This document shows positions 1-6,131 of a stretch of 10,959 bases of DNA, one piece after another (the stretch's first letter is position 1; every line of letters starts with the position of its first letter). The DNA comes from Syntrophomonadaceae bacterium. GTDB lineage: Bacteria > Bacillota > Dethiobacteria > DTU022. The notes below the pieces were generated by a model. The model saw only the letters and a list, made by a program, of their open reading frames with translations. It was not told the DNA's origin and did no database searches. Both the position numbers and the translations under genes were made by a program. Location: assembly GCA_007126465.1 (NCBI GenBank), contig SLBE01000081.1:1-10959 (forward strand), read 5' to 3'.

Positions 1-1170
1 CAGCGATGCTGCCGTATACTGCGCAACCATGTAGCCATCATTAAGGCCGGGTTTGTTAACCAGGAAAGCAGGCAAGCCCCTGCTTAATGCCGGATTTGTT
101 AACCTTTCAATTCTCAGGTGGGAGATGTTGGCCAATTCAGCCAGGGCGATAGTGAGAAAATCCATTACCAGCGCTATGGGCTGTCCGTGGAAATTACCTC
201 CCGAGAGAACCTCGCCTGTTTCCGGAAAAACCAGGGGGTTATCTGTGACAGAATTTATTTCCCGCTCAATTACAGATTTAACATAGTTAATGGTATCCTT
301 TGAAGCGCCGTGAACCTGGGGGATACAGCGCAGTGAATAGGCGTCCTGCACGCTCTTGCCGGCCGCACCTTCGATGATTTGGCTGCCTTCAAGCAAATCG
401 CGCATATTCCTGGCAGTTTCGATTTGGCCGGGATGGGGGCGAATATCATGAATTTTATGGTCGTAGGCTTGTGGAACGGCTTCTAATGCTTCTGCGCTCA
501 GCGCTCCGAATAAATCGGCATGGCATGCCAGTTTTTCTGCATCATAGACAGCCAGCACCCCCAGCGCGGTCATGGCCTGCGTTCCATTGCAAAGCGATAG
601 CCCTTCTTTTGCCTTCAGGAAAACAGGCTCGATTCCAGCCCTTTTCATAGCTTCACTACCGGCAATCAGCTGCCCGTCATAATATGCTTTGCCCCTTCCC
701 ATTAAAACCAGGGCAAGATGTGAAAGCGGCGCCAGGTCACCGCTGGCCCCGACAGATCCTTTACAGGGAACATGGGGATGAACCTTTCTGTTTAACATTT
801 CCAGCATGGTTTCCACTATAACCGGTCTCACCCCTGAATTACCATAAGCCAGTGAGTTCGCCCTGAGTAATAGCATTGCCCTGACCACTTCTTCAGGAAA
901 GGGATCGCCAACCCCGGTTACACAGCTGACTACCAGGTTATATTGCAGCAGGTCGATTTCGTCTTCACTTATTGATACATCGCTAAGCTGCCCGAAGCCG
1001 GTATTTACGCCGTAAACAACCTTCTTCTCAGCCAGGATAGCTTCTATTAAGTCCCGCGAGCGGTTTATTTTATCCCGGGCTTCCGGGGATAACTCAACTT
1101 CTGTGTAGTTACGAGCCACCCGGACAACCTTATCAATGGTCAGGTTTGAGCCATCAATCTGCATAATCAT
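1..1170 (-). CDS. hutH: Histidine ammonia-lyase (histidase), C-terminus cut by window edge
   Basis: Catalyses non-oxidative deamination of L-histidine to urocanate and ammonia, the first step of histidine degradation, in the cytoplasm. I translated the minus strand from the ATG at 1170: about 390 codons stay open to base 1, against roughly 505-510 for the family, so about 115 C-terminal residues lie outside. Visible motifs are YGVNTGFG (about 53-60), the MIO-forming Ala-Ser-Gly at 142-144 inside GSVGASGDLAPL, CNGTQAM (N195), YSLRC (Y278, R281), TDNPLVF and GGNFHGQP, all in the expected order and at Pseudomonas/Bacillus histidase positions. The start is preceded by AAGGGGG about 7 nt upstream. 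One oddity: the substrate-binding His of the usual LxLSHxxG motif (His83 in P. putida numbering) is Cys here (VVSCVTGVG). A phenylalanine- or tyrosine-lyase-like activity is the alternative, but the hut neighbours make histidase by far the best call. Confidence 0.95.
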   Translation of the reverse strand, partial: MIMQIDGSNLTIDKVVRVARNYTEVELSPEARDKINRSRDLIEAILAEKKVVYGVNTGFGQLSDVSISEDEIDLLQYNLVVSCVTGVGDPFPEEVVRAMLLLRANSLAYGNSGVRPVIVETMLEMLNRKVHPHVPCKGSVGASGDLAPLSHLALVLMGRGKAYYDGQLIAGSEAMKRAGIEPVFLKAKEGLSLCNGTQAMTALGVLAVYDAEKLACHADLFGALSAEALEAVPQAYDHKIHDIRPHPGQIETARNMRDLLEGSQIIEGAAGKSVQDAYSLRCIPQVHGASKDTINYVKSVIEREINSVTDNPLVFPETGEVLSGGNFHGQPIALVMDFLTIALAELANISHLRIERLTNPALSRGLPAFLVNKPGLNDGYMVAQYTAASL

Positions 1171-1303
1171 TGTTTATCCCCCTTAAGGTGCTTTCTTTTT
1201 AGGCTAAAATGATCTAAAAATAAAACGGAAACCTTCCAGTAAAAAAGACATTGTAGTAAATGCTTAACTCTTTATGCAGCGGATCCTGGCTGTTCTTATT
1301 ACC
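1171..1303 (-). other. 133-nt intergenic gap between ftcD and hutH
   Basis: This is the only sizeable gap inside the otherwise tight hut operon. On the minus strand it contains a short GGAA-GGT-TTCC stem (1228-1238) followed by a T-rich stretch, which could be a weak terminator or attenuator. There is also a possible TACAAT -10 box (about 1251-1256) without a convincing -35. A 15-codon open frame (ATG at about 1251, MSFLLEGF...) overlaps this region but has no clear ribosome binding site and looks incidental. No sigma-54 promoter was found here. Partial uncoupling of hutH expression from the upstream genes is possible but unproven. Confidence 0.3.
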
Positions 1304-2197
1304 CTAATCAATAAGATTGGTTTCAATAAATTGATTTATAGAGAAATCATGAACGTGCAAATAGTTTGCCATGATATCTTCCATGAATGCCAGCGGGACC
1401 GGCCCCACCAGTTCTGCTCCGGTAATATTCACCCCGTAACGCTTAGCCTGGGCCCGGATACTTTCCATCACTATGGAGGGCGGAGTTTTAGTGTAATCTG
1501 TCAGGTTCATCGATACCTGGACCTGGTCCTTTTCCTTAATCCTTAAGCCGATTGCCCTGACATAACGGAAACCACCCTTGGAATGTCTGACGGCATCAGC
1601 TATCGCCTTTGCCACGGAGAGGTCAGTGGTGTTTAAGTTTACGTTAAAGGCAACCAGGGGCATCCTGGCTCCGGTCATCACTGCTCCTGTTTTTGCTACA
1701 AACTCTGCAGGTCCTTCATCCGGGGTCCATTCAGGGTCTTTTATTTTTTCCGCCAACCCCTCATACTGCCCTTTACGGATATTAACCAGGTTTTTTCGTT
1801 CAGGCCTGGTGGCGGCATCTTCATAATAATAGACCGGAATGCCCTTGTCCCCGGCGAATTTACCGAATTCTTTGGCTGCCTCAACTGCTTCCGACATTTC
1901 AGTTCCTCCAACCGGGATAAAGGGGACAACATCTAATGCACCCAGGCGCGGATGATCGCCTTTATGTTTTTGCATGTCAATCATTTCAAAAGTCAGCTCG
2001 GCCATATTTTTCGTAGCCTGCACCACATCCTGCTTTTCTCCCAGGTAAGCATAAACGGTTCGGTTATGATCTTCGTCAGGCAGAACTTCTAATATTTTAA
2101 TACCCCCGCTTTTTTTAATACTGCTGGTAATTTCGTCGATAATCTTTTTATCCTTGCCTTCGCTGATATTTGGGTCACACATCAAAATATTTTTCAT
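1304..2197 (-). CDS. ftcD: Glutamate formimidoyltransferase
   Basis: Transfers the formimino group of N-formimino-L-glutamate to tetrahydrofolate, giving glutamate and 5-formimino-THF. The 297-residue product matches the stand-alone formiminotransferase, equivalent to the N-terminal part of the bifunctional mammalian FTCD. The start reads MKNILMCDPNISEG, a family hallmark. The conserved DHPRLGALDVVPFIP segment puts a His at residue 82, the same number as the catalytic His82 of the porcine enzyme, followed by Arg84. RAIGLRIKEKDQVQVSMNLT and the downstream helical region complete both subdomains. The ATG has AGGAG 8 nt upstream and lies 16 nt after the fchA stop, so the two genes are almost certainly translated from one mRNA; in animals they are fused. 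No internal defects are seen. Confidence 0.95.
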   Translation of the reverse strand: MKNILMCDPNISEGKDKKIIDEITSSIKKSGGIKILEVLPDEDHNRTVYAYLGEKQDVVQATKNMAELTFEMIDMQKHKGDHPRLGALDVVPFIPVGGTEMSEAVEAAKEFGKFAGDKGIPVYYYEDAATRPERKNLVNIRKGQYEGLAEKIKDPEWTPDEGPAEFVAKTGAVMTGARMPLVAFNVNLNTTDLSVAKAIADAVRHSKGGFRYVRAIGLRIKEKDQVQVSMNLTDYTKTPPSIVMESIRAQAKRYGVNITGAELVGPVPLAFMEDIMANYLHVHDFSINQFIETNLID

Positions 2198-2213
2198 ATT
2201 ATTTCACTCCTGT

Positions 2214-2801
2214 TTAAAACTCTGCAGGGTTAATACAAAGTTCATTAAGTTTTATTGACTCGTTTTCAAGCTCAGACCGTGCAGCACTGGGCGGTAAAGA
2301 ATCGATATTGACCTTTACATTTGCCAGGCAGCCCACCAGGGCGCTGTAAGCTAAATAGCGGGCAACCTCTAAATCGGACTCCGCACTGGGATTTGAGCTG
2401 CCTTTCAATTCTTTGGCCAGCTCCTGGACACGGTAGCATTTCCAGGCATTGTCTCTTGGCACCAGTGCTGCCTTTATCAAGGCTTCCTCAAGGGCCTTTT
2501 GCCGTCTTTCCTTTTCCACTGAACTTGCTTTAGGCATGGACATGGCATCCTTGATATAGCCATAGGCTTTTTCATCTTCTTCAGAACCTATTTTCAGGCC
2601 AGCGGATAACTCATCGGCTTCCTCGGCCAGCGCTTTATATTCGTCATGTTTCAAGCCGTAATCTTTTTTAAGGGATAACTTGGCTACCATGGCCACCAGT
2701 GCCCCTGCCATACTGCCGGCCAGGGCGGCGGCAGATCCACCACCAACATTCTTATTGTCTGAGTCTAAAATTGAACGTAAAATACCATTTTCAGTTTTCA
2801 T
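2214..2801 (-). CDS. fchA: Formimidoyltetrahydrofolate cyclodeaminase
   Basis: Converts 5-formimino-THF to 5,10-methenyl-THF and ammonia, delivering the histidine C2 carbon into the one-carbon pool. The 195-residue protein matches the stand-alone FchA / FTCD C-terminal domain family (about 200-210 residues, helical dimer). It shows the glycine-rich folate-binding segment GGGSAAALAGSMAGALVAMVAK (about 20-41), the RRQKALEEALIKAALVP helix, and SSNPSAESDLEVA with the conserved Asp near 143-145. The ATG at 2801 is preceded by AAGGAGG with 7 nt spacing. It sits 25 nt after the hutI stop and 16 nt before ftcD, in the middle of the operon. In an anaerobe the product could feed formyl-THF synthetase and yield ATP; that is inference. 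Confidence 0.94.
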   Translation of the reverse strand: MKTENGILRSILDSDNKNVGGGSAAALAGSMAGALVAMVAKLSLKKDYGLKHDEYKALAEEADELSAGLKIGSEEDEKAYGYIKDAMSMPKASSVEKERRQKALEEALIKAALVPRDNAWKCYRVQELAKELKGSSNPSAESDLEVARYLAYSALVGCLANVKVNIDSLPPSAARSELENESIKLNELCINPAEF

Positions 2802-2826
2802 GGAAATGCCTCCTTCTTAGAACCAC

Positions 2827-4101
2827 TTAGGGCAGGCAGCCATTATTGATCACGATTTTGCCTCTTTTGATGACCCGTTCAACCACATTCGTGGAAAATT
2901 GATAGATCACATGCTCATAAGTTGGAACATCCCATATTTGAATGTCCGCCAGTTTGCCAGCCTCCAGCGAGCCTCGATCAAAATCAAGATTTAAAGCCTT
3001 CGCTCCACCCATGGTAGCAGCCATCAGCGCTTCCTCCGGTGAGAATCCGTACAACCGGCAGGCCAGGACCATTACAAACTGGAGCGATTCTGTCCAACAG
3101 CCCGGGCAGAGGTTTGTTGCCAGCGCTACATCCATGCCTTCTTCTCTCATGGCACGGTAATCAAAGGGGACCGGATGTTGGACCGCAAAATCGAGGGCCG
3201 GCATTAAAACACCAACTGTCTTTGACTCCACCAGTTTTTGCATGGTTTTACGCGGGGTGTAGTTCAGGTGATCTGCGGAAACCATGCCGACTTCCGCGGC
3301 TAAGTCAGACCCGCCAATGTAAGAATAGGCATCTGTATGTATTTTCGGTTCCAGTCCAAAATCTTTAGCAGTCATGAGGATCTTTTCTGACTCTTTCAGC
3401 GTGTATTTCCCTTCATCACACCAGACATCACAGTATTTAACCATACCCCTTTCAGCAACCCAGGGGATCATCTCGTTTAAAAGGATATCAATATACTTAT
3501 CTTTGGGGATATCAGCAGGCCAGCCATGTGCCCCTAAAAAAGTAGGTATTATATCTGCAGGAGTATTATCCCGGAGCAGGCAATTTACCTCTAACAACTT
3601 CTTTTCTGCTTCCAGCGATAAGCCGTATCCACTTTTACTCTCAACGGTAGTTGTACCGTTGCTGAGCATATTCCGCAGCCTTTTATTAGCGCTGCTGTAC
3701 AGTGACTCAATTGATTCTCTCCTGGTTGTGTCCACGGTAGCCATAATGCCTCTTTTGATGCCCTTTTCCTCGAATACCGCCGGATCATTAGTGGTCAGAC
3801 CTAAACTGTATTCATCAACCCTGGAGCCGCCAAATACCAGGTGAGTATGTGAATCGACAAAACCGGGTAACACTACTTTCCCGCCGGCATCTATCAGTGA
3901 TCCCGGGTCGTAATTGATGGCGGAGGTAACCTCTTCTTCACTGCCCACTGCAGCGATTCTTTCACCTTTTATAGCTATCCAGCCATTTTCAACAATTCTT
4001 TCATGAAATGGAACATCAGGGTTACATGTAACCATCTGCCCGGCATTTGAGATGACTAGATCAGCGTTAATTTTCTTGCTGTTGCTTTTAATATCGTTCA
4101 A
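2827..4101 (-). CDS. hutI: Imidazolonepropionase (amidohydrolase superfamily) with altered active-site residues
   Basis: Hydrolyses 4-imidazolone-5-propionate to N-formimino-L-glutamate. The product is 424 residues. The start is TTG at 4101, with GGAGG 8 nt upstream and an in-frame TGA immediately before it, so no longer start is possible. Motifs are DSHTHLVFGGSR (metal ligands H85 and H87), ESKSGYGL (155-162), PTFLGAHGWP, KIHTDAYS (H255), VSADHL (H278) and the C-terminal amidohydrolase strand GSLEAGKLADIQIWD. Two positions differ from the B. subtilis enzyme as I recall it. The Glu of HADE (E252 there) is Ala258 (HTDA), and the metal-binding Asp of the ATDxNPG motif (D324 there) is Asn330 (ATNLCPGC). 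The overall length, the PGCWTES segment and the position between hutU and fchA still support imidazolonepropionase. Its spacing is 38 nt from hutU and 25 nt to fchA. Confidence 0.9.
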   Translation of the reverse strand: MNDIKSNSKKINADLVISNAGQMVTCNPDVPFHERIVENGWIAIKGERIAAVGSEEEVTSAINYDPGSLIDAGGKVVLPGFVDSHTHLVFGGSRVDEYSLGLTTNDPAVFEEKGIKRGIMATVDTTRRESIESLYSSANKRLRNMLSNGTTTVESKSGYGLSLEAEKKLLEVNCLLRDNTPADIIPTFLGAHGWPADIPKDKYIDILLNEMIPWVAERGMVKYCDVWCDEGKYTLKESEKILMTAKDFGLEPKIHTDAYSYIGGSDLAAEVGMVSADHLNYTPRKTMQKLVESKTVGVLMPALDFAVQHPVPFDYRAMREEGMDVALATNLCPGCWTESLQFVMVLACRLYGFSPEEALMAATMGGAKALNLDFDRGSLEAGKLADIQIWDVPTYEHVIYQFSTNVVERVIKRGKIVINNGCLP

Positions 4102-4139
4102 TCAGCAATCCTCCATAGCTTCTATTGTCGCAGTTTATT

Positions 4140-5843
4140 TTATTCAAGGTCTTTTGGCCCGAATGTTGCCTTGGGAGTCCACCAGAGTGGAATCTTAATA
4201 CTTTCTCCAGTCAGCTTTCCTTTCCCTTCAGCTACATCCTTTGCGCTTTGATAGCCGGCCTGTGCATGCCGGACTACTCCTATGCCGGAATCAACTGTCA
4301 TGCAGGCAGAAAGGCGCATTTCAGCTTCATCCGTGCCATCGGCAATCATGGTTACACCTGTGTGGACTGCTTCGCCCATTGAATAATTAGCCTGGATGGC
4401 AATTAAATCACACATACCGATGGCATTAAGCAGTCCGTTTAGCATGGGCCAGTCAGAAATCAGGTCACTTCCGTCAGGCATATTTTCTGATTCAAAGGTG
4501 GGGTTGACAATGGAACCTGAATCCAGGTTATCTCTTGAAAAGGCAACAGGGCCTTTAATTTCCCCGGTCCTGATCAAAGCATTTACAGCTAAAGCGAAAC
4601 GCTTGCGCTGGCCAAAGCCAAGGTAACAGATCCGGGCCGGGAGAGCTTCAATGGGAATATGTTCCCGGGCCAGTTTAATCCACCTGGTAACCAGCAGGTC
4701 ATCTTTAAACATATCGAGGCAGAGCTGGTCAAGTTTTTTCAAGTCTTCGGTTTCACCGGAAATACAGATCCAGCGGAAAGGTCCACGCCCTTCACAAAAC
4801 AGGGGCCGGATATATTCGGCCACAAAACCGGGGATAGTCATGGCCTCTTCTTCAGGCATTCCTCCGTCACGGCATTCCTTACGGATGCTGGTGCCATATT
4901 CAAAAGTAGGTATGCCCATGTTAAAGAATTCATTCATTGCTTCAAGCTGCCGGATCATAGTTTCCCTTGCTTTTTGCAGGTAAAGATCTCTGTTTTCGCT
5001 TCTCAGCTGATCCGCTTCCTGTGGGGTATGGCCCGAAGGAATATAGGAATAAGGATCGTGGCAGGGGCACATTTCAGTTACAATGTCCGGTTTGAAACCT
5101 TTTTCCAGAGCTTCTTCAAAGATATCTGCGGCATTGCCGACCACGGCAATGCCGATCGGTTCTCTTCTGGCAGCATATTTCCTGGCCATCTCTATTGCTT
5201 CATCCAGCGAATCAACCATTACATCGATAAATTGCTTTTTGATTCGCCTTTCGATTATTTCTTTGCTAACATCGCACAGTATCGCTACCCCTCCGTGCAT
5301 GGTCATGGCCCGGGTCTGATTTCCGCCCATTCCCCCGGCTCCGGCAGTTAAAAGGATTTCACCTATCAGTGAGTCATTGTAACATTTCCTGGCTACAGCT
5401 GATAGAGTTTCAAAGGTGCCCTGGATTACACCCTGGGTCCCGATATATTCCCAGGGGGCGGCAGTATACTGGGCAAACATGGTCAGGTTTTTATCCTGCA
5501 GATCATAAAAAGTCGGCCAGTCCGCTTTCATAATATTTGTATTGGCCATTACCACTGCCGGGGCAAGGCGGTGAGTTTTAAAAACCGCTACCGGCATACC
5601 CGACTGCATGACAAGTGTTTCATCGTCTTCAAGGTCTTTCAAGGTTTTGACTATGGCATGGTATGATTCCCAGTTGCGGGCACATTTGCCAAACCCTCCG
5701 TATATAACCAGCTCCTCGGGTTTTTCTGCGTTCTCCATGTTATTTTCGAGCATACGCAGGATGGTTTCCTGTTTCCAGCCCTTGCAGCGTAGATTCGGGC
5801 CCCGCTGTGCCTTCACGGAATAAAGAATTTCCGGGTTGTCCAT
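4140..5843 (-). CDS. hutU: Urocanate hydratase (urocanase), divergent form
   Basis: Adds water to urocanate to form 4-imidazolone-5-propionate, using tightly bound NAD+ as electrophile. It is the first gene after the sigma-54 promoter. I place the start at the ATG at 5843 (567 residues), because GGGGAGG ends 9 nt before it. An upstream in-frame TTG at 5861 would put this ribosome binding site inside the gene. Visible are the NAD-binding GAGGMGGNQ (about 168-176), ARREPIGIAVVGNAADIFE, FCEGRGPFRW (about 350-358), ALPARICYLGFG with the urocanase signature Cys at about 406, SRDNLDSGS, and ADGTDEAEMR plus GVVRHAQAGY near the C-terminus. Two usual motifs are changed: the FQG before LPARIC reads IEA, and the HxGGGVG segment reads QANYSMGEAVHTG. 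The length is close to the usual 555-560. Operon context and the retained cysteine make the call secure at family level. Confidence 0.93.
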   Translation of the reverse strand: MDNPEILYSVKAQRGPNLRCKGWKQETILRMLENNMENAEKPEELVIYGGFGKCARNWESYHAIVKTLKDLEDDETLVMQSGMPVAVFKTHRLAPAVVMANTNIMKADWPTFYDLQDKNLTMFAQYTAAPWEYIGTQGVIQGTFETLSAVARKCYNDSLIGEILLTAGAGGMGGNQTRAMTMHGGVAILCDVSKEIIERRIKKQFIDVMVDSLDEAIEMARKYAARREPIGIAVVGNAADIFEEALEKGFKPDIVTEMCPCHDPYSYIPSGHTPQEADQLRSENRDLYLQKARETMIRQLEAMNEFFNMGIPTFEYGTSIRKECRDGGMPEEEAMTIPGFVAEYIRPLFCEGRGPFRWICISGETEDLKKLDQLCLDMFKDDLLVTRWIKLAREHIPIEALPARICYLGFGQRKRFALAVNALIRTGEIKGPVAFSRDNLDSGSIVNPTFESENMPDGSDLISDWPMLNGLLNAIGMCDLIAIQANYSMGEAVHTGVTMIADGTDEAEMRLSACMTVDSGIGVVRHAQAGYQSAKDVAEGKGKLTGESIKIPLWWTPKATFGPKDLE

Positions 5844-5899
5844 CTTTAAAAGCCTCCCCAAGTTGTTTGTAATTGTGTGTCTTTGTTGCTGGACTTAGT

Positions 5900-5915
5900 T
5901 GCAATTGTAATGCCA
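5900..5915 (-). promoter_or_regulatory. Sigma-54 (RpoN) -24/-12 promoter of the hut operon
   Basis: The minus strand reads TGGCATTACAATTGCA. It matches the consensus TGGCACG-N4-TTGCW at every position of the core except C6 and G7, with the invariant GG and GC dinucleotides correctly spaced. The predicted transcription start is near 5889, giving a hutU leader of about 45 nt that ends in the GGGGAGG ribosome binding site. The divergently encoded sigma-54 activator starts about 215 bp away, strengthening the assignment. Confidence 0.85.
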
Positions 5916-6033
5916 CCACAAAATTTGCCCACGCTTTTTGGCATATAGAGTCCCTGGTTTCACTTATAGCTGCATTATAAAATTATTATTCCCGGAACAT
6001 TTCAGGAACAATATTTGCTGTCACGGCTAAAGC

Positions 6034-6048
6034 GTATAAAATTTATGC
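6034..6048. promoter_or_regulatory. Palindromic upstream activator site 1 (GTATAAA-A-TTTATGC)
   Basis: GTATAAAATTTATGC is a 15-mer inverted repeat with one mismatch. It is identical at 14 of 15 bases to the perfect palindrome found after the regulator gene (7880-7894). It is centred about 150 bp upstream of the predicted sigma-54 start of hutU, the usual distance for an enhancer bound by a Fis-HTH sigma-54 activator. Binding by the product of the adjacent regulator gene is inference. Confidence 0.65.
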
Positions 6049-6064
6049 ATTTTCTTGTTCCAAA

Positions 6065-6080
6065 GTGTATAAATTATTGC
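6065..6080. promoter_or_regulatory. Second, degenerate regulator site overlapping the regulator promoter
   Basis: The stretch AGTGTATAAATT (6064-6075) is exactly repeated, on the opposite strand, in the perfect palindrome at 7880-7897. The right half-site is degenerate. It lies about 185 bp upstream of the hutU sigma-54 start and abuts the extended -10 box of the regulator promoter. Occupancy could therefore both help activate hut and repress the regulator gene. This is inferred from sequence similarity only. Confidence 0.45.
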
Positions 6081-6086
6081 TATAAT
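6078..6086 (+). promoter_or_regulatory. Sigma-70 type extended -10 promoter of the regulator gene
   Basis: TGCTATAAT gives a perfect TATAAT hexamer with an upstream TGn extension. The -35 region at 17 bp spacing (TTCCAA) is poor, which extended -10 promoters tolerate. The predicted start near 6093 leaves a leader of about 39 nt before the TTG start at 6132. Confidence 0.6.
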
Positions 6087-6131
6087 AATGACTAATTAAG
6101 TAACATTTATATTTATGTGGTGGCGAAATAA

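Noticed and set aside
4659..5351. Long open frame (230 codons) on the plus strand antisense to hutU, and similar plus-strand frames over hutI
   Set aside because: They lie fully inside strongly supported minus-strand genes, have no recognisable motifs and no ribosome binding sites. They are mirror frames of conserved coding sequence.
5844..5861. Longer hutU start at the TTG at 5861
   Set aside because: It would place the strong GGGGAGG ribosome binding site inside the coding region, while the ATG at 5843 is correctly spaced from it.
5952..5973. A plus-strand sigma-54 promoter for the regulator (TGG...TGC)
   Set aside because: The spacing between GG and GC is off by one and the flanking consensus is poor. 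A clear extended -10 promoter exists closer to the gene.
5975..5989. TTATAAAATTATTAT as an additional operator upstream of hutU
   Set aside because: It matches the palindrome at 11 of 15 bases, but almost all matches are A or T. The diagnostic outer G and C are missing.
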